Assembly (NCBI RefSeq): GCF_900447045.1
Contig: NZ_UAWH01000005.1
Coordinates: 868,001-932,000 of the forward strand
DNA from: Clostridium paraputrificum
GTDB taxonomy: Bacteria > Bacillota > Clostridia > Clostridiales > Clostridiaceae
Length of the DNA stretch: 64,000 nt
Reading direction: 5' to 3'
Positions within the stretch are counted from its first letter, which is position 1. Every line of letters starts with the position of its first letter. Shown here piece by piece: positions 43,329-53,194 of this stretch. Below the pieces are notes generated by a model. It was not told the origin of the DNA. It made no database searches and worked only from the letters and a program-made list of their open reading frames with translations. The translations under genes were made by a program, and so were the position numbers.

Positions 43329-45206
43329 ATGAGTATAGAAAAAGGTAATATTTCAATTCACACAGAAAATATATTTCCAATAATTAAGAAGTGGTTATAT
43401 TCAGACAAAGATATCTTCATTAGAGAGCTTATTAGTAACGGATGTGATGCTGTTAGCAAATATAAGAGGCTTGTATCCCTAGGAGAAGCAGAGGGAATCG
43501 ATGACGAAAAGTTTAAGGTTGTTGTTTCTGTAAACAAAGAAGAAGGTACATTAACTTTCAGCGATAACGGTATAGGGATGACAGATGAAGAGGTAAAAAA
43601 ATATATTACACAAGTTGCATTTTCAGGTGCAGAGGATTTTATACAAAAGTATAAAGATAAAATGGGTGAAGGAAATGACATAATTGGTCATTTTGGATTA
43701 GGTTTTTATTCAGCTTTCATGGTAGCTAAAAAGGTACAAATAGATACTTTATCATATAAGAAAGAGGCTACCCCTGTAAGGTGGATATGTGAAGGTGGAA
43801 CAGAATATGAAATGGGAGATTCTGATTCTAGAGAAACTAGGGGTACAACAATAACTCTATTCCTTGATGATGAAAGCAAAGAATTCTTAGAATATTATAA
43901 GGTAAGAGGAATTATTGAAAAGTATTGTTCATTCTTACCAACAGAAATATTCTTAATCAATGTAGATGAAGAAAAGAAAAAGTCAGAAGAAGATAAGGAT
44001 AAGGATGGAGAACCAACTCCTCTAAATGATACAAATCCTTTATGGCTTAAGAAGCCAAGTGAATGTACAGATGAAGAGTACAAAGAATTTTACAAACAAG
44101 TATTTAATGAATATGAAGATCCATTATTCTGGATTCATTTAAATGTTGATTATCCATTTAACCTTAAAGGAATTTTATATTTCCCTAAGCTTAAGAATGA
44201 GTTTGAGCTTATAGAAGGTAAGGTTAAGTTATATAATAATCAAGTATTCGTAGCAGATAACATAAAGGAAGTTATCCCTGAATTCTTATTATTACTTAAG
44301 GGAGCAATAGATTGTCCAGATTTACCTTTAAATGTTTCAAGAAGTTTCCTACAAAACGATAGGGATGTAAGTAGAATTTCTAAACATATTGTTAAAAAGG
44401 TAGCGGATAAGTTAAATTCAATATTTAATAATGATAGAGATAAGTTTGATGAGTTCTGGGATGATATTCATCTATTTATTAAGTTTGGATGCTTAAAGGA
44501 TGAAAGCTTCTATGAAAAGATAAAAGATATAATAGTATTTAAGAACATAGAAGGTAAGCATATCACTTTAAAAGATTACTTAGACAATGCTAAAGAAAAG
44601 CATGAGAATAAGGTGTTCTATGTAAGTAATGAGGAAGAGCAATCTCAATATATAAAACTATTTAAGGAATATGGATTAGATGCAGTTATATTAAGTAGTC
44701 CAATAGATAATAACTTTATATCATTCCTTGAATATAAGGATGGTAATGTTAAGTTTACAAGAGTAGACTCTGATCTTTCAGATGTATTAAAGGATAAGGA
44801 TGCTGAAGAAAATAAAGAAAATAATGAAAAGATTATTGAATTATTTAAATCAGTAATTGGAGATAAGATGAAGGAATATAAGGTAGAGTCATTAAAAAAT
44901 GAAAAGACTCCAGCTATGGTACTTCTTTCTGAATACTCTAGAAGAATGGCAGAAATGCAAGCTCAATTTGGAGGGATGGGAATGAACATTCCAGAAGAAA
45001 AGAGTCTTGTTATAAATGGAAATAATCCAATTATAAAGAAACTTGTATCTATTTCTGATGATGAAAGTAAAAAAGATAAGGTTAATATGATTTGTAAGCA
45101 AATTGTTGATTTAGCGTTAATATCTAATAAGTCATTAAATTCAGATGAACTTGATGAATTTATTAATAGAAGTAACGATTTAATGCTTCAAGTTATGGAT
45201 ATTTAA
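43329..45206 (+). CDS. htpG: Molecular chaperone HtpG (Hsp90)
   Basis: A 625-aa ATP-dependent chaperone. GHKL motifs: LISNGCDAVSKYK near residue 34, DNGIGMT near 81, GHFGLGFYSAFMVA near 118, and GTTITLFL near 178. Middle domain with the catalytic-loop segment NVSRSFLQNDRDV, and the C-terminal dimer domain. A charged linker (KKKSEEDKDKDGEPTP) is longer than in E. coli. AGGGAGG ribosome site. Confidence 0.97.
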   Translation: MSIEKGNISIHTENIFPIIKKWLYSDKDIFIRELISNGCDAVSKYKRLVSLGEAEGIDDEKFKVVVSVNKEEGTLTFSDNGIGMTDEEVKKYITQVAFSGAEDFIQKYKDKMGEGNDIIGHFGLGFYSAFMVAKKVQIDTLSYKKEATPVRWICEGGTEYEMGDSDSRETRGTTITLFLDDESKEFLEYYKVRGIIEKYCSFLPTEIFLINVDEEKKKSEEDKDKDGEPTPLNDTNPLWLKKPSECTDEEYKEFYKQVFNEYEDPLFWIHLNVDYPFNLKGILYFPKLKNEFELIEGKVKLYNNQVFVADNIKEVIPEFLLLLKGAIDCPDLPLNVSRSFLQNDRDVSRISKHIVKKVADKLNSIFNNDRDKFDEFWDDIHLFIKFGCLKDESFYEKIKDIIVFKNIEGKHITLKDYLDNAKEKHENKVFYVSNEEEQSQYIKLFKEYGLDAVILSSPIDNNFISFLEYKDGNVKFTRVDSDLSDVLKDKDAEENKENNEKIIELFKSVIGDKMKEYKVESLKNEKTPAMVLLSEYSRRMAEMQAQFGGMGMNIPEEKSLVINGNNPIIKKLVSISDDESKKDKVNMICKQIVDLALISNKSLNSDELDEFINRSNDLMLQVMDI

Positions 45207-45211
45207 TTAAG

Positions 45212-45243
45212 TAGGAGCTGGTATAGCAGCTCCTATTTCTTTA
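45212..45243 (+). terminator. Terminator of htpG
   Basis: TAGGAGCTG and CAGCTCCTA form the stem, followed by TTTCTTT. Confidence 0.8.
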
Positions 45244-45280
45244 TAATAAAGTTATAAAAATATAGAAGGAGATGAATGAA

Positions 45281-46318
45281 GTGGATATAAAAGTAAATAA
45301 GAAATTTTTATTAGATACAGCAAAAGAAATATTAATGTGCGATAGTCCAAGTGGTTTTTGCTATGAAGTTATGGAAAAAGTAAAAAATATTGCAGAAGGA
45401 TTTGGATATAAATTTGAATATACTAATAAGGGTTGTGGAGTTATAACTATAGAAGGAGAAAGTGATGAGAAAACTATAGGGTTATCAGCCCATGTAGATA
45501 CTTTAGGAGCTATGGTTAGATCTGTAACTAGTTCTGGTGCATTAAAGTTTACTGTAGTTGGAGGACCAACTGTACCTACTTTAGATAGTGAGTATTGCAA
45601 AATAAGAACAAGAGAAGGAAAAATATATACAGGAACCTTTTTAAGCACTAGTCCTTCAACTCATGTTTATAAGGATGCATCTTCAAAATCTAGAGATGCA
45701 GAAAATATGGAAATAAGGATTGACGAGGTAGTTAAGTCTAAAGAAGATGTTAATGCTTTAGGAATATTTCCAGGAGATTATATTTTTATAGATCCTAAAA
45801 CTACAGTTACAGAAAGTGGCTTCTTAAAATCAAGGTTTATTGATGACAAGGGAAGTGTAGCTGCCTTATTAGCTCTTTTAGAATTATTACATAGAGAGGG
45901 AAAAAGGCCTAAATATAAAACAAAGATAATGATTACTGTATATGAGGAGGTTGGTCATGGAGCATCTTATATTCCACACGATATAACAGAAATGTTAGCT
46001 GTTGATATGGGATGTATTGGGGATGATTTAAGCTGTACAGAATATGATGTATCTATCTGTGCTAAGGATTCTGGTGGACCATATGATTATAATATGGTAA
46101 CTGACCTTGTTAACCTTGCAAAGGAAAATAATTTAGATTATGTGGTAGATATATACCCTCAATATGGATCAGATGTAGGAGCAGCTCTTAGAGGTGGAAA
46201 TAACATAAGAGGAGCTTTAATTGGGCCAGGGGTTCATGCTTCACATGGTATGGAAAGAACACATTATAGTGCTTTGGAAAATACTGTTAAATTAGTTTGT
46301 TTATATATAACAAAGTAA
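45281..46318 (+). CDS. M42 family metallopeptidase
   Basis: A 345-aa di-zinc aminopeptidase. Ligand motifs: SAHVDTLG near residue 68, RFIDDKGSVAALL near 186, VYEEVGHGAS near 220, AVDMG near 243, and a late HASHGMERTH with the last His. Acts on short peptides in the cytoplasm. Start: AAGGAG overlaps the ATG at 45272, so the in-frame GTG at 45281 is better placed; the difference is three residues. Confidence 0.92.
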   Translation: MDIKVNKKFLLDTAKEILMCDSPSGFCYEVMEKVKNIAEGFGYKFEYTNKGCGVITIEGESDEKTIGLSAHVDTLGAMVRSVTSSGALKFTVVGGPTVPTLDSEYCKIRTREGKIYTGTFLSTSPSTHVYKDASSKSRDAENMEIRIDEVVKSKEDVNALGIFPGDYIFIDPKTTVTESGFLKSRFIDDKGSVAALLALLELLHREGKRPKYKTKIMITVYEEVGHGASYIPHDITEMLAVDMGCIGDDLSCTEYDVSICAKDSGGPYDYNMVTDLVNLAKENNLDYVVDIYPQYGSDVGAALRGGNNIRGALIGPGVHASHGMERTHYSALENTVKLVCLYITK

Positions 46319-46323
46319 TAAAG

Positions 46324-46358
46324 AATACTCCAGTATATTTGTGCTGGAGTATTTTTTG
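46324..46358 (+). terminator. Terminator of the M42 peptidase gene
   Basis: AATACTCCAG and CTGGAGTATT around a 10-nt loop, followed by TTTTGTTT. Confidence 0.8.
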
Positions 46359-46492
46359 TTTATTTAAAAATAGTATGAGTAAAATAAATATATGATCATT
46401 CTTTACAGAAAATTTAAATTTAATACGTTGTTGAAATAATGAAAATACTATTATAAGATTGCTTTTGTACGTTTTTTAGGGAGGACTTAATT

Positions 46493-48385
46493 ATGAATAA
46501 AAAAACTATATTATCAAAAACAGTTCTATTTATATTTATAATACTATTTATAACAACATTTATAAAAATATTTGGGGAGGAAAATACACTAATAGCAGTA
46601 ACAACGGTAACAGGGGCCTTAATGTTTTTAGAGAATGATTTAACTTTAAATGCTGCAAGAAATGCATTAGTTCTTATTGGATTTAATGTATTTTTAGGAA
46701 TAATGTCATATTTAGCTACTAGCAATATGTATTTAGGAGTTTTAATTAACTTTGCAGTAATGTTTATCATTGGGTTTACTTTATGTCATAACTTAAAATC
46801 TCCTACTTATCTTCCCTTTTCGCTTCAATATATTTTTATGTTATCATCACCTATATCTTTAGAGAAGTTACCAAATAGAATTGGTTCACTTATATTTGGA
46901 GCCTTAGTAATTATGGGAGCTCAACTTATAATAAATAGGGATAAGGTTTCAAAAGCTGGAGATAAGTTGCTAACAAGTATATGCGTTAATTTAAATGAAA
47001 AAATAAGGTTACTTGAAAGAAAAGAGAATACAGAAGTGATAGACAGTAGAATAAAAGATGAAATTAGTAAGTTTAGAAAGGTTATATATGATAAAAGAGA
47101 AAGAGAGTTCTACTTACCTGAGGAAAGTAGAATTAAACTAGATATATTAGTTGCACTATCAAGAATAAACCTTATATTAAATGAGGTGAAAAATAGTGAA
47201 AAGATAGATATACTAGAAAAGAAGGTTATTCCTCTTATTGAAAATATTAAAGTTTGCTTAGAAGACAAGAAAAATTTAGAAAACTTAGATTCTCTTTTTA
47301 ATGAGATAATTATAGAAGAGGAAATAACAGACTATATATCATTAAAGATAATAAATATTATTGAATTAATAGAAGATGATTTATATAGTTTAATTAAATT
47401 AGAAAAGAAAGACTATAATTTGGTTAAAAGAAGGGGCGAAATTCCAGAAAGCTATAAAAGGGCATGGAGATGCAGACGTGAAATATCAAGAGACTCATTA
47501 AGATTTACATATGGGTTTAGATTAGGGATTGGAATAGCATTTAGTGCATTTATAGTGGAATTTTTGGGGCTTGTAGATGGAAGGTGGATATATTTCACTG
47601 TAAATTCCATAAATCAACCACAGTATGAGATGTCTAAGAAGAAGAGTTTGGATAGAATTTTAGGAACATTTATTGGAGTGATTATAATTACAATACTCTT
47701 TTCAGTATTTAAAGATACTAGCATTAGAGGGATAATAATTATGGCAACTGGATATGTATCAAGCTATCTTGTTCAATATAAATATAAAATGATTTGTACA
47801 ACTGTATCTGCAGTAGGAGCTGCATCTTTAATAGGAAATGTAGGAGAGCTTGGTGGAGTTAGAATTTTATATGTAATTATTGGAGTAATAATTGCAATGT
47901 TAATAAATAAATTTATATTTCCATTTAGCATTAAAGATTCAACAATAAATTTAATTAATACATATAATCATATAGTAGAAAAAATGATTAAAAATGTATC
48001 TGATTATATTAATGAGGTAACTATGGATGAAGAGATGAAGAACCTTATATTATATTCAGGATTAATAGAAGAGAGGTTGACTAGTATTAATTCAAGTGAT
48101 AATTATGATAAATTATCAAGATATCTTACAGAGCAACATTTATTAGTTATGAATATATATGACTTATATAGATGGATTAGAAAAGATGAAATAAGTAAAG
48201 ATAAAGTATTGAAATCTATAGAATATATTAAAAACAACAAGGAAATATTTACTGAAGAAAAAATGTTATCAATTCAAAATGAAATAGGAAATTCTAGTTT
48301 TAATAAAGATAAACTTTTATTTATTAGCACCATAGAAGTTTTAGATGGTTTTTCAAAAATAAGAAATATTGATATAAAAATATAG
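46493..48385 (+). CDS. FUSC-family (aromatic-acid-exporter-like) membrane protein
   Basis: A 630-aa protein with two membrane blocks (residues 8-150 and 345-470) separated by a long soluble helical region, the layout of the FUSC/ArAE family. The second block contains RFTYGFRLGIGIAFSAFIVEF and SLDRILGTFIGVII, typical of FUSC. Probably an efflux or envelope protein; substrate unknown. GGGAGG ribosome site. Confidence 0.85.
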   Translation: MNKKTILSKTVLFIFIILFITTFIKIFGEENTLIAVTTVTGALMFLENDLTLNAARNALVLIGFNVFLGIMSYLATSNMYLGVLINFAVMFIIGFTLCHNLKSPTYLPFSLQYIFMLSSPISLEKLPNRIGSLIFGALVIMGAQLIINRDKVSKAGDKLLTSICVNLNEKIRLLERKENTEVIDSRIKDEISKFRKVIYDKREREFYLPEESRIKLDILVALSRINLILNEVKNSEKIDILEKKVIPLIENIKVCLEDKKNLENLDSLFNEIIIEEEITDYISLKIINIIELIEDDLYSLIKLEKKDYNLVKRRGEIPESYKRAWRCRREISRDSLRFTYGFRLGIGIAFSAFIVEFLGLVDGRWIYFTVNSINQPQYEMSKKKSLDRILGTFIGVIIITILFSVFKDTSIRGIIIMATGYVSSYLVQYKYKMICTTVSAVGAASLIGNVGELGGVRILYVIIGVIIAMLINKFIFPFSIKDSTINLINTYNHIVEKMIKNVSDYINEVTMDEEMKNLILYSGLIEERLTSINSSDNYDKLSRYLTEQHLLVMNIYDLYRWIRKDEISKDKVLKSIEYIKNNKEIFTEEKMLSIQNEIGNSSFNKDKLLFISTIEVLDGFSKIRNIDIKI

Positions 48386-48436
48386 TAAAAATAATGTATA
48401 ATGTATTTTATAGATAAAACATGGGGGAAAAGGTGT

Positions 48437-48943
48437 ATGATAGAAATTATTTATAGAAATACAGTAGAACAATGGATTGAATGTGCTAGTTTTGCATCTA
48501 AAAAATCAAGGGATGAGAAGAAGTTAGATAGACCAAGAATATTTTTAACTTCAGCTTGTGCAGTTATTTTTGTATTTACAATATTATCAGGTCAAATACC
48601 AGTTTCAATTATATTTGGATTATTAGGGATAGTATTTTATTTCTTCTATCCAGCATTACTTGAAAAAATGACTAGGAGAGCTTTTAAGAGAATGGCTAAT
48701 AAAAGAGATTTGCTACCTAATGGAGATGTTAAACTCGTTTTAAATGGAGAAAATATTATTGTAGATATAGAAGAAAAGAGTAGAACAATAAGTATTAAGG
48801 ATGTAGCAGATGTTACAGAAATATCGGAATGCTTATTTATTGAGTTTAAGAATAAGGATGAGATTAGTTTAATAGTTCCTATTAATGCGTTTAAGAGTGA
48901 AGAGGATGTAATAGAGTTTAAACAAAAATTAAAACAGAAATAA
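48437..48943 (+). CDS. YcxB-like membrane protein
   Basis: A 168-aa protein with two close membrane helices (about residues 36-72) and a C-terminal beta-rich domain (VKLVLNGENIIVDIEEKSRTI) of the YcxB type. Function unknown. ATG 48437 follows GGGGGAAAAGGTG; earlier start at 48401 has no ribosome site. 51 bp after the FUSC gene. Confidence 0.75.
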   Translation: MIEIIYRNTVEQWIECASFASKKSRDEKKLDRPRIFLTSACAVIFVFTILSGQIPVSIIFGLLGIVFYFFYPALLEKMTRRAFKRMANKRDLLPNGDVKLVLNGENIIVDIEEKSRTISIKDVADVTEISECLFIEFKNKDEISLIVPINAFKSEEDVIEFKQKLKQK

Positions 48944-48946
48944 ATT

Positions 48947-48984
48947 AAAAAGTCACCATACAGAGTAGTATGGTGATTTTTTAA
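48947..48984 (+). terminator. Terminator of the YcxB-like gene
   Basis: CACCATAC and GTATGGTG arms flanked by AAAAAGT and ATTTTTT. Confidence 0.85.
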
Positions 48985-49070
48985 TATCTAGACCAGTTAT
49001 AAAAATTAATTTGTTATAAATCAAAGTGAGAAATACAATTTTATATTAATAAATATCTATTTCTCCGTTT

Positions 49071-49544
49071 TTAATCCAGTTTTATGTGGCAATAACCAAA
49101 GGGATTTTTCTTTAAATACTTTTGGTGATATTCCTCAGCAGGATAGTAGTTTTTTAAAGGTTCTACTTCCACTACTATTTTTTTATCATATTTTTTTGCT
49201 TCTTCTAAAATTTTACTATCTATTAAGTTTAAATCATCTTTATCTAAATAATATATTCCAGTCCTATATTGTTTTCCTTTATCATTACCTTGTTTATTTA
49301 AGGAAGTAGGGTCAATTATAGAAAAGTATTTATCAATTAGATAATCTAATTTAACCTTAGATTCATCATATAGAATATATACTGCTTCAGCAAATCCTGT
49401 ATCTGTTCTACAAACAAGTTCATAGGTAGGATTTTTTATATTACCATTTGCATAACCAACTTCTGTTTTTGTTACTCCATTTATTCTAGAAAAGAACTCT
49501 TCAACGCCCCAAAAACATCCCCCTGCAAATACAATTTCTTTCAT
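49071..49544 (-). CDS. msrA: Peptide-methionine (S)-S-oxide reductase MsrA
   Basis: A 157-aa repair enzyme reducing methionine-S-sulfoxide. Catalytic Cys in [11 protein letters not shown] near residue 10; [15 protein letters not shown] and the late [11 protein letters not shown] are diagnostic. MsrB is not fused or adjacent. The ATG at 49542-49544 follows AAGGAG; a TTG two codons upstream is not needed. Reduced thioredoxin from the trxA-trxB-like pair in this window could recycle it. Confidence 0.95.
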   Translation of the reverse strand: MKEIVFAGGCFWGVEEFFSRINGVTKTEVGYANGNIKNPTYELVCRTDTGFAEAVYILYDESKVKLDYLIDKYFSIIDPTSLNKQGNDKGKQYRTGIYYLDKDDLNLIDSKILEEAKKYDKKIVVEVEPLKNYYPAEEYHQKYLKKNPFGYCHIKLD

Positions 49545-49662
49545 AAACAATACTCCTTTCTTAATAAATTATATTTATTGTTTGTAAAAATTTTAAAAAC
49601 ATGTTTAGTATTAAATAAAAAAGTCGAAAAGTAAAGGAAATGTTAATTAGGGAGAGGAAATA

Positions 49663-50196
49663 ATGACTTTAAGTATTGGCAAAGAAAAAATAGGGGATGG
49701 AACAGAGATTATAGAAATGTTAATTAAAGCTTTTGAAGATATCGAATATAGTGATAAAAAAGAGCATGAGTTAGTAGAGGCTTTAAGAGAATCAGAAAAT
49801 TATATTCCAGAACTATCTATAGTAGCAAAAGTAGATAATAAGATTGTTGGATATATTTTATGTACAGAAGTTAATATAATAAATGGGGAAGATACTAATA
49901 AAGCCTTAGCAATAGCACCATTTGCAGTATTACCAGAGTACAGAAATAAAAAAATAGGAAGTAAAATGATAAAAAGGGCATTTACTAAGGCTAGTAAGCT
50001 TGGTTATAAAGGAATAGTTGTTCTAGGATATAAAAGTATTTTTGAAAAGTATGGATTTAAACCAGCTTGGATTTATGATGTAAAAGCACCCTTTGATGTA
50101 CCGGAGGATAACTACATGGTTAAGGACATTAAAAAAGGATATTTTGATAATGTAAAAGGAACAGTAGAATATGCTGAAGCTTTTAAAGATTTTTAA
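49663..50196 (+). CDS. GNAT family N-acetyltransferase
   Basis: A 177-aa acetyltransferase with the acetyl-CoA loop PFAVLPEYRNKKIGSKMIK near residue 86 and VVLGYKSIFEKYGFKPAW at the end. Resembles the YhbS-type subgroup. Substrate unknown. GGGAGAGG ribosome site. Confidence 0.88.
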   Translation: MTLSIGKEKIGDGTEIIEMLIKAFEDIEYSDKKEHELVEALRESENYIPELSIVAKVDNKIVGYILCTEVNIINGEDTNKALAIAPFAVLPEYRNKKIGSKMIKRAFTKASKLGYKGIVVLGYKSIFEKYGFKPAWIYDVKAPFDVPEDNYMVKDIKKGYFDNVKGTVEYAEAFKDF

Positions 50197-50236
50197 AAAA
50201 ATGCTGTATCAACATTAGTTTGATACAGCATTTTTT
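50195..50236. terminator. Bidirectional terminator
   Basis: AAAAAATGCTGTATCAA and TTGATACAGCATTTTTT, perfect arms around a 7-8 nt loop, between converging genes. Confidence 0.9.
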
Positions 50237-50237
50237 A

Positions 50238-52859
50238 TTATTTATCCTTTTTCATTCTTAGGAATATCTTTAATATTTCATTAATTACTAATGGAACTAG
50301 TGAAATTAATATTACTAGAATCCAATCATTTAATGTTAATGCATAAACTTTAAATACACTTGCTAAGAAAGGTATTGTTATTACAGCAAATTGTACTAAT
50401 ATACCAAAGACTATAGATGCAATTAAATACTTATTAGTAAATAAACCTACTGAAAAAATTGATTTTTTAGTACTTCTCATATTTAAAGAGAAAAATAATT
50501 GAGATACACTAAGCACTACAAAAGCCATTGTTTGAGCATGCATTAATGAATTTGGATAAATTCTTTCTCCAAGTTTAAATGCAAAAAGTGTTAGAATACC
50601 AATTAATAGCCCATTGACTGCTAGGTATATTCCCATATGGCCAGCAAATAGACTTTCTTTAGGACTTCTTGGCTGTTCTTCCATAACAGAAGAGTCTTTA
50701 GGGTCTACTCCTAATGATAGAGCGGGAAAACTATCTGTAATTAAGTTTACCCATAGAATATGAATAGGTAAAAGTGGAGTATTCCAATTAAGTAATATAG
50801 CAACAAACAAGGCAACTATTTCACCTAAGTTACAAGAAAGTAAGAATATAATAGCTTTTTTGATATTGTTGTAGATGTTTCTGCCTTCTTCCACTGCGTT
50901 TACAATAGTAGAGAAGTTATCATCAGTTAGTATCATATCTGCAGCACCTTTAGCAACATCTGTACCTGTAATTCCCATAGCCACACCTATATCTGCCGCT
51001 TTTAGTGAAGGAGCATCATTTACCCCATCTCCAGTCATTGAAACTATATTTCCGTGAGACTTAAAGGCTTTTACGATTTTTACTTTATGCTCTGGAGAAA
51101 CCCTAGCAAAAATTCTATAGTTATTTACTATTTTATTAAATTCCTCTTGGCTATAATTATCAATTTCGCTACCAGACATACATTGATTTATATTATCTGC
51201 CATTCCTAATTCGTTACCAATTGCAAAAGCTGTGTTTTTATGGTCTCCTGTAATCATAATTGGGATTATACCTGCTTTTTTACATTCAACTATAGAAGCT
51301 TTTACTTCTTCTCTTGGTGGGTCTATCATACCCATAAGACCTATAAAGATTTGGTCTTTTTCTAGGCTGTCTATAGGTACATTTTTATTATCAATTTCTT
51401 TATAAGAAGCACCTAAAACTCTTAATGCTGTATCACTCATAGAGTTTGATGCATCTAAAAGCTCTTTTTTCTTTTCTTCTGTAAGAGGTACTATTTCACC
51501 ATTTATAAGAACTTTATTACATATTTTAAATAGGGAGTCTATAGCGCCTTTTGTATATACTTTAAACTTATTTTCATAAGCATTTACAGTGGTCATTAAC
51601 TTTCTATCAGAATCAAAAGGTATCTCATCAACTCTTTTATGCTCCTCGTTTAATGAGTCTTTAAATAGATTAACTTTATTACCTACATCAAGTAATGCTA
51701 TTTCAGTAGGATCTCCAGTTTTAGAAGTTTCGTTAGAAGTAGCATCATTACATAAAACCATCGCTTCAACTAAAAGTTCTGTTGAATTATCTTTAATATC
51801 TATGTTATTTATAGGTACAAGAGAATCATTTATATATATCTTTTTAACAGTCATTTGATTTATTGTAAGAGTTCCTGTTTTATCAGAGCATATAATACTT
51901 ACTGATCCTAGAGTTTCAACAGCAGGTAGTTTTTTTACTATAGCATTGTGTTTAATCATTCTTTGTACACCAAGAGCTAAAACTATAGCTACTATTGCAG
52001 GAAGCCCTTCAGGAATTGCGGCTACTGCTAATGAAATTGCAGTTAATAGCATTTCAAACCAATCTCTTCCTTGGAACATAGATAAAATAAAGATGATTAC
52101 ACATATTCCAATGGCTGCAAAACCTAGAATTTTACCGAGTTGTGCTAAACGCTTTTGAAGAGGAGTAGATTCTTCTTCTTCATCATCTAACATTTTTGCA
52201 ATTTTTCCTATTTCAGTATCCATTCCTGTTGCAACTACAATACCAGTACCACGTCCATAGGTAGCTAAGGTGGACATATATGCCATATTAACCCTATCTC
52301 CTACAGGGGCTTTTTCATCCTCAAGTACTATTTTTGCATCTTTTTCTGCTGGAACAGATTCACCTGTAAAGGCTGATTCTTCAATTTGAAGATTGGCTGT
52401 TTCTATTAATCTTAAATCAGCAGGAATGTATCTTCCAGCATCAATTATTACAATATCACCAGTTACAACTTCTTCAGATGGTATTTCTATTAACTCACCA
52501 TTTCTTTTTACCAATGCTTTAGGTGTACTTAGTTGTTTCAGGGCTTCAAGAGCTTTCTCAGCCTTTGATTCTTGTACGACTCCAATTGTAGCATTAATAA
52601 AAATAACTATAAGGATTATAATAGAATCACTTATTTCACCCATTATTCCAGAGATAACTGCGGCAGCAATTAAAATATAAATCATAGCATCATTTAATTG
52701 CGCTAGGAATAATTGAACCATAGTTTTCTTTTTCTTGCTAGCTAATTTGTTTTCACCATTCTTTTGTAATCTTATTTTTGCTTCTTCAGAGGTTAGTCCA
52801 TTTAAAGAATCTGAATTTAATTCTTTAATTACATCAGTAGAATCTGTATTAAACCACAT
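50238..52859 (-). CDS. Calcium-transporting P-type ATPase (PMCA/SERCA-like)
   Basis: An 873-aa P-type IIA/B ATPase. Phosphorylation motif CSDKTGTLT near residue 320; TGES actuator motif (FTGESVPAEKDA) near 170; PEGLPAIVAIVLALG in M4 with the Ca-binding Glu; MITGDHKNTAFAI and MTGDGVNDAPSL hinge. Ten membrane helices. It should export Ca2+ (Mn2+ is also possible). The ATG at 52857-52859 follows GAGGTGAT; the longer start is rejected. The gap 52860-53149 upstream shows only AT-rich sequence. Confidence 0.92.
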   Translation of the reverse strand: MWFNTDSTDVIKELNSDSLNGLTSEEAKIRLQKNGENKLASKKKKTMVQLFLAQLNDAMIYILIAAAVISGIMGEISDSIIILIVIFINATIGVVQESKAEKALEALKQLSTPKALVKRNGELIEIPSEEVVTGDIVIIDAGRYIPADLRLIETANLQIEESAFTGESVPAEKDAKIVLEDEKAPVGDRVNMAYMSTLATYGRGTGIVVATGMDTEIGKIAKMLDDEEEESTPLQKRLAQLGKILGFAAIGICVIIFILSMFQGRDWFEMLLTAISLAVAAIPEGLPAIVAIVLALGVQRMIKHNAIVKKLPAVETLGSVSIICSDKTGTLTINQMTVKKIYINDSLVPINNIDIKDNSTELLVEAMVLCNDATSNETSKTGDPTEIALLDVGNKVNLFKDSLNEEHKRVDEIPFDSDRKLMTTVNAYENKFKVYTKGAIDSLFKICNKVLINGEIVPLTEEKKKELLDASNSMSDTALRVLGASYKEIDNKNVPIDSLEKDQIFIGLMGMIDPPREEVKASIVECKKAGIIPIMITGDHKNTAFAIGNELGMADNINQCMSGSEIDNYSQEEFNKIVNNYRIFARVSPEHKVKIVKAFKSHGNIVSMTGDGVNDAPSLKAADIGVAMGITGTDVAKGAADMILTDDNFSTIVNAVEEGRNIYNNIKKAIIFLLSCNLGEIVALFVAILLNWNTPLLPIHILWVNLITDSFPALSLGVDPKDSSVMEEQPRSPKESLFAGHMGIYLAVNGLLIGILTLFAFKLGERIYPNSLMHAQTMAFVVLSVSQLFFSLNMRSTKKSIFSVGLFTNKYLIASIVFGILVQFAVITIPFLASVFKVYALTLNDWILVILISLVPLVINEILKIFLRMKKDK

Positions 52860-53149
52860 ATATATCACCTCAATAATATTTTCTATCAATACTATTAGTA
52901 TATAGTTAAGATAAATAATTTATCCTTTATAATAGATGGAAACTAATAGATAAGACGAATAAGATTATTATAACAGTAAAAGAAATAAAAGGGAAAAAAT
53001 AGAAGAAGAAAATTAGAATGAAGTCGGATGATTAGTTATATTAATAAGAAAAATAATATTAATAATATATCTTTTAAAAATTCTTTTATTATAAAAGTTC
53101 TTAGAGGGAGTCATAAATATAAGAACATATATTTATATAAATATATATT

Positions 53150-53184
53150 AAAAAAATAAAAGGCTGCAAATAAATCACAGCCTC
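53150..53184 (-). terminator. Terminator of the DEAD-box-like helicase gene
   Basis: Minus strand GGCTG and CAGCC arms (plus 53178-53182 and 53162-53166), followed by TTTTATTTTTTT. Confidence 0.6.
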
Positions 53185-53194
53185 TTATCATTAA